Shown here: one piece after another, positions 1 through 5,862 of the stretch
How positions within the stretch are numbered: position 1 is the first letter of the stretch
Layout: every line of letters starts with the position of its first letter
NCBI GenBank assembly: GCA_036639875.1
Contig: JAVWHX010000042.1
Span: 1 to 18,921 of the forward strand
Direction of reading: 5' to 3'
Source: JAVWHX01 sp036639875
GTDB taxonomy: Bacteria; Bacillota_I; Bacilli_A; Erysipelotrichales; Coprobacillaceae
Length of the DNA: 18,921 nt
Program-made: the position numbers and the translations under genes
Notes under the pieces: model-generated
The model's input: only the letters and a program-made list of their open reading frames with translations
What the model was told of the DNA's origin: nothing
Databases searched by the model: none

Positions 1-484
1 ATTTGGACCAAATAACTCTACAATCATTGTGAAATGTTTAACTGATAATATTAATCGTACAATTTCATATGTACGTCCTGCATTTACAAAATCTAAATCT
101 AAATTAGGAGCAGAAGGTTCTGTTGCTTATTTATATGATGTAGAAGCAACTGTTATTTTTAGTGGAATGAATGAAGAAGAAGCATTAGATGCTTTAATTA
201 TGGCTGAAGTTGATGCTAAAGATATTATCACTTTAGAAGATGGACGTATCAAAATAACTGGTGAGCCTACTGATTTTTATAAAATCAAAACTGCTATTGA
301 AACTGCAAAACCTGATATAGCATTTGATATTGATGAAATCACAACAACACCTCAAGAATATGTTGAACTTAATGATGAAGAAATGGAATTATTTGAACGT
401 TTAATGGGATTATTAGATGATTGTGATGATGTTGATCAAGTTTTCCATAACGTTTCTAATTATGATGATGGAGAAGAAGAATAA
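1..484 (+). CDS. yebC: YebC/PmpR-family protein, 3' part (5' end outside window)
   Basis: C-terminal two thirds of a YebC/PmpR-family protein (about 240 residues when complete; about 161 are visible). The frame is open to the left edge and reads F-G-P-N-N-S-T-I-I-V-K-C-L-T-D-N-x-N-R-T, which is the YebC core 'G-P-G/N-x-x-x-x-V-x-C-L-T-D-N-x-N-R-T'. The GTG at position 29 is therefore internal, not the start. The acidic C-terminus (ending D-D-G-E-E-E) is typical. The family was long described as transcriptional regulators (PmpR). More recent work links some members to translation, easing ribosome stalls at proline-rich stretches. Which role applies here cannot be read from the sequence. A hairpin terminator follows the stop codon at once. 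Confidence 0.93.
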   Translation, partial: FGPNNSTIIVKCLTDNINRTISYVRPAFTKSKSKLGAEGSVAYLYDVEATVIFSGMNEEEALDALIMAEVDAKDIITLEDGRIKITGEPTDFYKIKTAIETAKPDIAFDIDEITTTPQEYVELNDEEMELFERLMGLLDDCDDVDQVFHNVSNYDDGEEE

Positions 485-508
485 CATGCATTGCATGTTA
501 TCTTTTTT
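481..508 (+). terminator. Rho-independent terminator after yebC
   Basis: The near-perfect inverted repeat ATAACATGCA / TGCATGTTAT (481-490 and 492-501, one base between; in practice the loop is wider) is followed by C and seven T (502-509). It overlaps the yebC stop codon. The next start codon (512) lies directly behind the T-tract. Confidence 0.8.
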
Positions 509-511
509 TAT

Positions 512-1174
512 ATGTTAGTTACTCATTATTATCATAGTGGTTGTCTTGTTGAACTTGAACATCATCAATTATTATTTGATTATTATCAAGGAGATCTCAA
601 TCTCAACAAAGAAAAACCACTTTATATCTTTGTATCCCATCGTCATTTTGATCACTATAATCCCAATATTTTTAAAATCGAACATCCTCACAAAACTTAT
701 ATCCTTTCTACAACTCTTAGACATAAGTATGATGCTCATTATGTAGAATGTAATCAACAATATCAATTTGATGATATTGTTGTAAAAACACTATTATCAA
801 CTGATGAAGGTTGTGCATTTATTGTTGAAGTTGAAGATAAAACAGTTTATCATTCTGGTGATTTAAATTGGTGGCATTGGAATGGTGAAGGTAAAAAAGA
901 TAACGAATATCAAAAAATTACTTATCAACAACAAATCAACCTTATTCAACAACCTATTGATATTGCATTTGTTGTTGTTGATAAAAGACAAGAAGAATAT
1001 TATCTTTTAGGTTTACAATACTTTATGAATCATGTTCAAACAAAAACAATCTTTCCCATTCATTATTTTGGAGATTATTCAATTAGTGAACAACTCAAAA
1101 AAGAACATCTTGATAATCCTTATCATGCAATCATTATTGATATACATCATCAAGATGAAACATTTCATATTTAA
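512..1174 (+). CDS. Metallo-beta-lactamase-fold hydrolase (UlaG-like)
   Basis: 220-residue metallo-beta-lactamase (MBL) superfamily protein. The metal-binding signature H-x-H-x-D-H is seen at residues 43-48 (S-H-R-H-F-D-H). It is followed by H-S-G-D (114-117), whose Asp is the expected bridging ligand, and a late F-P-I-H-Y (His184). The N-terminal Y-Y-H-S-G and the compact size resemble the UlaG-like/general MBL hydrolases that act on small phosphorylated or lactone substrates; no substrate can be assigned. I chose ATG at 512. The frame extends to a TTG at 491, but that lies inside the terminator hairpin and would add seven residues unlike the family. There is no Shine-Dalgarno sequence before 512, only the T-tract, so how it is translated is unclear. 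It converges on the glyoxalase gene. Confidence 0.8.
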   Translation: MLVTHYYHSGCLVELEHHQLLFDYYQGDLNLNKEKPLYIFVSHRHFDHYNPNIFKIEHPHKTYILSTTLRHKYDAHYVECNQQYQFDDIVVKTLLSTDEGCAFIVEVEDKTVYHSGDLNWWHWNGEGKKDNEYQKITYQQQINLIQQPIDIAFVVVDKRQEEYYLLGLQYFMNHVQTKTIFPIHYFGDYSISEQLKKEHLDNPYHAIIIDIHHQDETFHI

Positions 1175-1175
1175 A

Positions 1176-1203
1176 AAAGAACTGCTATAATAGGCAGTTC
1201 TTT
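1176..1203. terminator. Bidirectional terminator between convergent genes
   Basis: AAAGAACTGC (1176-1185) and GCAGTTCTTT (1194-1203) form a perfect 10-bp stem with an 8-base loop. Flanking A- and T-runs suit both strands: on the minus strand the stem is followed by TTTTTTAA. It overlaps the glyoxalase stop codon. Confidence 0.85.
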
Positions 1204-1570
1204 ACTTTGCTTTTACAATTTCAAACCAATAATCATCAGGATCATTAATAAAATACAATCCCATTTCTTTATTCTCATAACATATACATCCCATTTTTTC
1301 ATGTAATGCATGAAAAGCATCATAATCATCAACATGAAAACATATATGACTTTCATTTTCTCCCAGTTCATAGGCTTGTGGGTGATCTTTTAACCAAGTT
1401 AACTCTAAAGAAAACGAAGAAGTATTATCTCCTAAATATGTTAATACAAAACTTCCATCACTAGCCTTTTTTTCTCTTATAACTTCCAATCCTAATGCTT
1501 CTTTATAAAACTGAATACTTTTATCAATATTTGTGATATTAATATTACAATGATTAAATATAGCTTTCAT
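1202..1570 (-). CDS. Glyoxalase I-like VOC-family protein
   Basis: 122-residue single vicinal-oxygen-chelate domain, very close in length and pattern to lactoylglutathione lyase (GloA). The four metal ligands expected in glyoxalase I are all visible: His7 (N-H-C-N-I), Glu56 (L-E-L-T), His75 (E-S-H-I-C-F) and Glu117 (W-F-E-I). GloA isomerises the hemithioacetal of methylglyoxal and glutathione. Firmicutes often use another thiol or lack glutathione, so the true thiol is uncertain and a related VOC activity is possible. The start is supported by a GGAGGAAAG ribosome site. It has its own promoter just upstream, so it need not depend on the YjdF gene behind it. Confidence 0.85.
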   Translation of the reverse strand: MKAIFNHCNINITNIDKSIQFYKEALGLEVIREKKASDGSFVLTYLGDNTSSFSLELTWLKDHPQAYELGENESHICFHVDDYDAFHALHEKMGCICYENKEMGLYFINDPDDYWFEIVKAK

Positions 1571-1593
1571 ATTCTTTCCTCCGTTATATTCAT

Positions 1594-1622
1594 ATTATAT
1601 CAAAAAACAAAATCATTGACTA
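1594..1622 (-). promoter_or_regulatory. Sigma-A-type promoter of the glyoxalase gene
   Basis: Read on the minus strand: TATAAT (-10, 1594-1599) with an upstream TGA giving an extended -10, and TAGTCA (-35, 4/6 match, 1617-1622) at 17-bp spacing. Confidence 0.6.
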
Positions 1623-1631
1623 CATAAGATA

Positions 1632-1661
1632 AAACATAGAAGATTATTTCCCTCTATGTTT
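1632..1661 (-). terminator. Possible terminator hairpin spanning the yjdF stop codon
   Basis: AAACATAGA and TCTATGTTT form a 9-bp stem around a 12-base loop that contains the yjdF stop codon. The following tract (TATCTTATG on the minus strand) is only moderately T-rich, so termination would be partial at best. Confidence 0.4.
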
Positions 1662-2060
1662 CATCTTTTTCTTCTGTTGTTTTAAAGCAAATCGTATTGC
1701 TTTCTCAGCCTCTTTATGTTGGCGAGAAAATTGAATACTTTCTTGCTTATTCAATTCCTGTTGCTTTTTTAAAGCTTGTTGTGATTTGGTTCCAACACCT
1801 ACACTATTTACTTGATGTTTAATCATCTTTTGCAGACGCTTAGGATTCACATGCTTTTGTTTGACAGTCATCTCAACAGACGGACTAAATTTCAATTGAC
1901 TATAATTATATAATAGATAATGAAAGATCTCATAATCTTTTGGTTCTTGATAAAATACAATTCGACTTACAACAAGTTGATTATGATTGACTTCCTCAAT
2001 AACTCCAACCCAAAACGGGTCTTCAAAAAAAACAGTCAATGTTTGAGATATTTTGTCCAT
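1644..2060 (-). CDS. yjdF: YjdF family protein (DUF2992)
   Basis: 138-residue protein that matches the YjdF/DUF2992 family. The start reads L-T-V-F-F-E-D-P-F-W-V-G-V-I-E, a hallmark of the family. The C-terminal third is strongly basic and Gln/Lys-rich (ending K-Q-Q-K-K-K-M-K-H-R-G-K), also usual. Biochemical function is not established. The family is known because its mRNA leaders often carry the yjdF riboswitch, which responds to azaaromatic compounds; a role in coping with toxic heteroaromatics has been suggested from that. The ATG at 2060 has a strong AAGGAGGG ribosome site eight bases upstream, and the leader contains a complementary anti-Shine-Dalgarno segment (separate entry), so translation is probably ligand-controlled. 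Confidence 0.88.
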   Translation of the reverse strand: MDKISQTLTVFFEDPFWVGVIEEVNHNQLVVSRIVFYQEPKDYEIFHYLLYNYSQLKFSPSVEMTVKQKHVNPKRLQKMIKHQVNSVGVGTKSQQALKKQQELNKQESIQFSRQHKEAEKAIRFALKQQKKKMKHRGK

Positions 2061-2190
2061 GGTAATACCCTCCTTAAAAATGAACTTACAAAGAAGGGAC
2101 GACCTAAGGAGGAAGGTTACTTATGAGGATTACTCACGCTCGGACTACCAACCGAATCTGTACATCTATACATTGTGTTTTTATCTTTGC
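2061..2190 (-). promoter_or_regulatory. yjdF-type riboswitch leader with anti-Shine-Dalgarno loop
   Basis: About 130 bases of leader separate a promoter from the yjdF start. Read on the minus strand it contains several short hairpins: CGG/CCG near 2143-2156, GUGAG/CUCAU around 2123-2137, and ACCU/AGGU around 2102-2117. The loop of the last exposes UCCUCCUU. This loop (anti-SD at 2105-2112) has an 8-base match to the gene's own ribosome site UAAGGAGG (2069-2076), so base pairing would hide the ribosome site. I see no T-tract, which argues for translational rather than transcriptional control. Assignment to the azaaromatic-sensing yjdF class rests on the downstream gene and this architecture; the class consensus was not checked by a covariance model. 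Confidence 0.72.
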
Positions 2191-2196
2191 ATTGAT

Positions 2197-2202
2197 ATTA
2201 TA
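2197..2202 (-). promoter_or_regulatory. Extended -10 of the yjdF promoter
   Basis: On the minus strand TATAAT is preceded by TGC (extended -10 TGnTATAAT). No good -35 is seen at normal spacing. Transcription would start near 2190, leaving a leader of about 130 bases. Confidence 0.55.
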
Positions 2203-2221
2203 GCATAATAAATTCAACAAT

Positions 2222-2242
2222 AAAAAGCACTTTCGTGCCTTA
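2222..2242 (-). terminator. Terminator of the malic enzyme gene
   Basis: On the minus strand AAGGCAC-GAAA-GTGCTTT forms a 7-bp stem (one G-U pair) capped by a GAAA tetraloop and followed by a T-run. It overlaps the malic enzyme stop codon. Confidence 0.75.
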
Positions 2243-3418
2243 TAATCTTGTTATACCTTGTTCTTGGGCCTTTTTAGAAACAGCCATCGCAACAACCTTA
2301 GCAACTCTTGGATCTAATGCACTTGGAATGACATAAGTTGGAGATAATTCCTCATCACTAACCAAAGAAGCCAAACCATAAGCAGCAGCCAGTTTCATTT
2401 CTTCAGTGATCTTCTTTGCTCTCACATCTAACGCTCCTCTAAAAAGACCAGGGAAAGCCAGTACGTTATTAATTTGATTAGGAAAATCAGAACGTCCTGT
2501 TCCCATAATCTCAACACCTGCTGTTATAGCATCTTCATATTTAATTTCTGGTTCAGGATTAGCCATTGCAAAAACAATCGCATTTTCTTTCATACCTTTT
2601 ACCATATCTTGTGTTAAAACGCCTGGTGCAGATACACCAATAAAGACATCTGCCTCTTTTAACGCTTCACTCATTGACATACGTTTTTGATTTGAATTTG
2701 TTATTTCAGTCAATTCTTGAGTTAAGAAATCATATTGATTATAATCCTCTTTTGTGACTATACCATCCTTATTAAATCCATATATTTCTTTAACTCCTAA
2801 AGCATGAATCATTTTAATAATAGAACTTCCAGCAGCGCCAGTTCCACTTACTACAACTGTTATATCTTCAATTCTTTTCTTGACAACTTTTAAAGAATTA
2901 ATCAAGCCTGCTGATACAACAATTGCTGTTCCATGTTGATCATCATGAAAAACTGGAATATCTAATTCAGCAATTAATGCTCTTTCAATTTCTACACATC
3001 TAGGAGCACTTATATCTTCAAGATTAATCCCACCATATGTTGGAGAAATAGCTTTTACAATTTGAATAATTTCCTTTGGATCTTTTGTATCCAGACACAC
3101 TGGTACAGCATCAATATCCCCAAACTTCTTAAATAGAATTGCTTTTCCTTCCATCACAGGTAAGGCAGCTTCAGGACCAATATCTCCCAATCCAAGCACT
3201 GCAGTTCCATCCGTAACAACAGCAACACTATTTTGTTTCCATGTATATGTATAGGCCTCTTCTTTGTTTTTAGCAATAACACGACAAGGTTCAGCGACTC
3301 CTGGTGTATATGCCAAAGAAAGATCTTCACTCTTTTCTAAAGGAACTTTTAATTTTATCTCTAATTTTCCTTTTGCTTCTTTATGTAATTTTAAAGCATC
3401 TTGATAAACATCTGCCAT
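2240..3418 (-). CDS. NAD(P)-dependent malic enzyme
   Basis: 392-residue short bacterial malic enzyme, converting malate to pyruvate and CO2 with reduction of NAD(P)+. Landmarks in order: catalytic Tyr37 (S-L-A-Y-T-P-G-V-A), catalytic Lys92 (M-E-G-K-A), divalent-metal acids Glu134/Asp135 and Asp159/Asp160 (H-D-D-Q-H-G-T-A), the nucleotide-binding G-T-G-A-A-G (192-197), A-N-P (286-288), and G-R-S-D-F-P-N-Q-I-N-N (308-318). No MaeB-type phosphotransacetylase tail is present. The end of the second Rossmann strand reads Y-G-F-N-K, without the Asp typical of strict NAD enzymes; this may favour NADP, but that is inference. It appears monocistronic: manA's terminator lies upstream and its own terminator downstream. 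Ribosome site AGGGGG. Confidence 0.93.
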   Translation of the reverse strand: MADVYQDALKLHKEAKGKLEIKLKVPLEKSEDLSLAYTPGVAEPCRVIAKNKEEAYTYTWKQNSVAVVTDGTAVLGLGDIGPEAALPVMEGKAILFKKFGDIDAVPVCLDTKDPKEIIQIVKAISPTYGGINLEDISAPRCVEIERALIAELDIPVFHDDQHGTAIVVSAGLINSLKVVKKRIEDITVVVSGTGAAGSSIIKMIHALGVKEIYGFNKDGIVTKEDYNQYDFLTQELTEITNSNQKRMSMSEALKEADVFIGVSAPGVLTQDMVKGMKENAIVFAMANPEPEIKYEDAITAGVEIMGTGRSDFPNQINNVLAFPGLFRGALDVRAKKITEEMKLAAAYGLASLVSDEELSPTYVIPSALDPRVAKVVAMAVSKKAQEQGITRL

Positions 3419-3447
3419 TCTATTTCCCCCTACTTCTTAATGACTTT

Positions 3448-3476
3448 ATTATGCCATAAATTTATTATCTTGAAAA
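3448..3476 (-). promoter_or_regulatory. Possible promoter of the malic enzyme gene
   Basis: On the minus strand CATAAT (-10, 3448-3453) lies 17 bp from TTTTCA (-35, 4/6, 3471-3476). The -35 overlaps the T-tract of the manA terminator. The matches are modest. Confidence 0.4.
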
Positions 3477-3502
3477 GAAAAAAGCAGAATAGAATTCTGC
3501 TT
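3472..3502 (-). terminator. Terminator of the gph-DUF523-manA operon
   Basis: AAGCAGAAT (3482-3490) and ATTCTGCTT (3494-3502) form a perfect 9-bp stem with a 3-base loop. On the minus strand it is followed by TTTTCTTTTC. Confidence 0.88.
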
Positions 3503-3504
3503 AA

Positions 3505-4440
3505 TTATAATGTTGCGATCATAACAGTCATTTGACCTTCAAATAAAGTTGATTCTTGATCACTACATACAATAAAATGATCTCCTTTTTTGACTTCTTG
3601 ACCATCAATACTTCCTTCACCCTCGATAATACTTACCATTTGGAATGGTTTATCATTAATGATTGTATTTTCTCCAGTTATTCTATAACAATCTACTCTA
3701 AAGAATTCACTTTCTACATAACGTGTCTTTGAACCATGATCCAAATGTGTATTTGTAAATAAGTTATTCGTTTGATGAGCAGAAGGAACACTCGTAACAT
3801 CTATTGATTGTTGAACATGTAACTGTCTTTCATTTCCTTCTTTATCTTTTCTATGATAATCATAAACACGATAAGTAATATCAGATGATTGTTGTGCTTC
3901 ATAAATTAATGAACCACCACAAATCGCATGAATTGTTCCAGTTGGAATATAAAAGAAATCACCTTTATCAATCTCAAAAGAGTTTAATAAAGAATCATAA
4001 TCATCTTTTTCAATAGCTTTAACAAATTCTTCTTTTGTTTTAGCATGATGCCCCATAACCATCTTTGTTCCTTTGTCAGCATCCAACACATACCAACATT
4101 CAGTCTTTCCTAAAGAATTTTCATGTTCTTTAGCATATTCATCATTAGGATGAACCTGAACAGAAAGATCATCTTTTGCATCAATAATCTTTACTAACAA
4201 AGGAAATTGATCACCTTCAATATTCCCAAAAAGTTCTCTATGATTTTCAAATAACCAAGACACTGTTTTCCCTTGATATTCTCCATCACCAATAACGCAA
4301 TCTCCATTTCTATGTCCTGAAATAGCCCAACATTCTCCTGTTTGATCACTTGGAATTTCATAACCATAAATATCTCTTAACTTATGTCCTCCCCAAATCA
4401 TTTCTTTAAACACTGGTTGAATCTTTAAAATATGCCCCAT
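3505..4440 (-). CDS. manA: Mannose-6-phosphate isomerase, class I
   Basis: 311-residue short (Bacillus-type) type I phosphomannose isomerase, interconverting mannose 6-phosphate and fructose 6-phosphate. It starts with P-V-F-K-E-M-I-W-G-G. It shows the zinc ligands in the cupin core: His97 (Q-V-H-P), Glu114 (K-T-E-C-W) and His171 (T-I-H-A-I-C-G-G), then the active-site stretch around Arg191 (D-I-T-Y-R-V-Y-D-Y). The frame allows an ATG at 4449, but the AGGAAAGG ribosome site (4450-4457) would touch that codon; the ATG at 4440 has a 9-base spacing and starts the protein where the family does. The gene begins inside the 3' end of the DUF523 gene, so it is the last gene of an overlapping trio and probably translationally coupled. 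Confidence 0.93.
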   Translation of the reverse strand: MGHILKIQPVFKEMIWGGHKLRDIYGYEIPSDQTGECWAISGHRNGDCVIGDGEYQGKTVSWLFENHRELFGNIEGDQFPLLVKIIDAKDDLSVQVHPNDEYAKEHENSLGKTECWYVLDADKGTKMVMGHHAKTKEEFVKAIEKDDYDSLLNSFEIDKGDFFYIPTGTIHAICGGSLIYEAQQSSDITYRVYDYHRKDKEGNERQLHVQQSIDVTSVPSAHQTNNLFTNTHLDHGSKTRYVESEFFRVDCYRITGENTIINDKPFQMVSIIEGEGSIDGQEVKKGDHFIVCSDQESTLFEGQMTVMIATL

Positions 4441-4900
4441 AATTTTCATCCTTTCCTATATATTTTATAAACTCATTCATTTGATTCTCATGAAATACTT
4501 TTATTCCATGTTCATTTAACAATCTTACAAAAACACCTTGTCCATCAATCAGTTGATGTGTAAATGTACCATCATAAATACCATCACATCCACAACTTGG
4601 ACTTCTAAACTTTAAAACTGCAACCTTAACATCATTCATCAGAAAAATATCCAACGCCTTTTTAGCTCCCAAAAGATATTCCTTTGTTACATCAAGACCT
4701 TTAATTGTCTGAATAGTTAATGGTCTTTCACAAATAATCTCTGCTGGATCTCTTGGTGTTGATAAACCTCCTAAAACTTCAGGACACACATAAACGACTT
4801 CACCCTTGTGATATAAATCTAGCAAAATATCATTCTTATGGTGATTGGCATTATATGTACATGAATAACCTAATAAACATTGACTAACACCTATTTTCAT
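4406..4900 (-). CDS. DUF523 family protein (TudS-like)
   Basis: 164-residue DUF523 protein. Family landmarks are S-Q-C-L-L-G (Cys8), V-C-P-E (Cys39), T-P-R-D-P-A-E-I and F-R-S-P-S-C-G-C (Cys103, Cys105). In this family the thiouracil desulfidase TudS binds a [4Fe-4S] cluster through three cysteines; Cys8, Cys39 and Cys103 are the likely equivalents here. The substrate is unknown, so a sulfur-removing role on thiolated nucleobases is only a family-based suggestion. It overlaps gph upstream by 17 bases and manA downstream by about 35. The last 15 or so residues are encoded in sequence that also carries manA's ribosome site and start. Ribosome site AAAGGA lies within the end of gph. Confidence 0.85.
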   Translation of the reverse strand: MKIGVSQCLLGYSCTYNANHHKNDILLDLYHKGEVVYVCPEVLGGLSTPRDPAEIICERPLTIQTIKGLDVTKEYLLGAKKALDIFLMNDVKVAVLKFRSPSCGCDGIYDGTFTHQLIDGQGVFVRLLNEHGIKVFHENQMNEFIKYIGKDENYGAYFKDSTSV

Positions 4901-5537
4901 CTAATAGTTCCTTTATTTCTGACGGCATAGTCACAATATAAGTTGCTCCAGAATTTTCTAACTCTTCACGCGTTCTAAAGCCCCAGCATACACCAATACT
5001 ATCCATATCAACATTTATCGCGGTTTGAATATCCACATTACTATCTCCAATAAAAACGCATTCATCTTTACCTAACTTCATTGTCATTAAAGCAAGATGT
5101 GTTGATTCAGGAGAAGGTTTTGTAGGATATAAATCTTGTTGTCCTAAAACAACTTCAAACATATCAGGGAATAATGTTTCAACAATCCTAATAGCCAAAT
5201 GATGTGGCTTATTTGTCACAACACCTAAAAGATAACCCTCAGCTTTCAAATCATGTATTAACTCTTTCATTCCAATATATGCATCAGTATAGTCTAAACA
5301 GTGTTCATCATAATAAGTATAAAAATCTTTTAAACATTCATTTAGTAAAGAATTATCATACTCACCCAAAGCTCTTTCAACAAGTTTCTTAACACCATTT
5401 CCAACGTAATGATTATATAGTTGAGTTTCATGCACAGGCAAATGATGCTTGGTTAAAACGTTATTGACTGCATTAGCCAAATCCAATAATGAATCTACTA
5501 ATGTTCCATCCAAATCAAAAAGACATCCTTTTTTCAT
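4884..5537 (-). CDS. gph: HAD-family phosphoglycolate phosphatase-like hydrolase
   Basis: 217-residue HAD phosphatase with a four-helix cap, the size and pattern of the Gph/PpaX group. Motif I is F-D-L-D-G-T-L-V-D (Asp8 nucleophile, Asp10 acid/base), motif II V-T-N-K (Thr108), motif III Lys140 (T-K-P-S-P), and motif IV G-D-S-N-V-D (Asp165, Asp169). Members hydrolyse 2-phosphoglycolate, pyrophosphate or other small phosphate esters; the exact substrate cannot be told from sequence. It is the first gene of a tightly overlapping trio with DUF523 and manA. An AGGAGG ribosome site precedes the ATG. Confidence 0.85.
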   Translation of the reverse strand: MKKGCLFDLDGTLVDSLLDLANAVNNVLTKHHLPVHETQLYNHYVGNGVKKLVERALGEYDNSLLNECLKDFYTYYDEHCLDYTDAYIGMKELIHDLKAEGYLLGVVTNKPHHLAIRIVETLFPDMFEVVLGQQDLYPTKPSPESTHLALMTMKLGKDECVFIGDSNVDIQTAINVDMDSIGVCWGFRTREELENSGATYIVTMPSEIKELLDENRC

Positions 5538-5559
5538 ACACGCCTCCTATACATCACCT

Positions 5560-5565
5560 ATTATA
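5560..5565 (-). promoter_or_regulatory. Extended -10 of the gph operon promoter
   Basis: On the minus strand TGTTATAAT matches an extended -10. No recognisable -35 at 16-18 bp. It faces away from, and overlaps, the promoter of the small membrane gene at 5629. Confidence 0.55.
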
Positions 5566-5571
5566 ACAGTA

Positions 5572-5599
5572 TTGAAAAAATAATGAAAGATGTTATAAT
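5572..5599 (+). promoter_or_regulatory. Sigma-A promoter of the 67-residue membrane protein
   Basis: TTGAAA (-35, 5572-5577), 16-bp spacer, TATAAT (-10, 5594-5599) preceded by TGT (extended -10). Among the strongest promoter matches in the window. Confidence 0.75.
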
Positions 5600-5628
5600 A
5601 AACTCATGTTATAAAATGAGGTGAAATT

Positions 5629-5832
5629 ATGAATCAATTAAAAACAACAAAATATATGGGAATTTTTACGATGTTAGGATATGTCATCGGTTTCTTAACT
5701 ATTATTTGGTATTCTGTATTTGGTGGTAATCCATTAATGGTTGTTGTTGGTGTTATTGTCATTTTCTTAGGTAGAACAATTGGTTATGGAATTGATCGTT
5801 TAATTGAATTAAAAGAAGAAAGAAAAAAATAA
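5629..5832 (+). CDS. Small two-helix membrane protein of unknown function
   Basis: 67 residues, not recognised. Two hydrophobic segments (about 10-30 and 36-51) are joined by a short glycine-rich turn (F-G-G-N-P) and followed by a charged tail (E-L-K-E-E-R-K-K), so both ends probably face the cytoplasm. It is a real gene rather than a chance frame: it has a strong promoter, a GAGGTGA ribosome site at 5-6 bases from the ATG, and a hairpin terminator right after the stop. It stands alone, divergent from gph and convergent with the carboxypeptidase gene; nothing nearby hints at its role. Confidence 0.75.
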   Translation: MNQLKTTKYMGIFTMLGYVIGFLTIIWYSVFGGNPLMVVVGVIVIFLGRTIGYGIDRLIELKEERKK

Positions 5833-5862
5833 AGTTCAAAACTTAATGTTTAAACTTTATTT
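5831..5862. terminator. Bidirectional terminator
   Basis: AAAGTTCAAAAC and GTTTAAACTTT pair with one mismatch and one bulge. A T-run follows on the plus strand and the mirrored A-run precedes on the other side, so it can end both the 67-residue gene (+) and the carboxypeptidase gene (-), whose stop codon it covers. Confidence 0.75.

Noticed and set aside
491..511. TTG start at 491 for the MBL-fold protein
   Set aside because: It lies in the yebC terminator hairpin, has no ribosome site at proper distance, and adds residues the family lacks.
1920..2126. Plus-strand open frame across the yjdF start and leader
   Set aside because: No similarity, no ribosome site, and it is antisense to yjdF and its structured leader.
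4441..4449. ManA start at the first ATG (4449)
   Set aside because: The ribosome site would abut the codon with no spacing; the second ATG at 4440 has nine bases.
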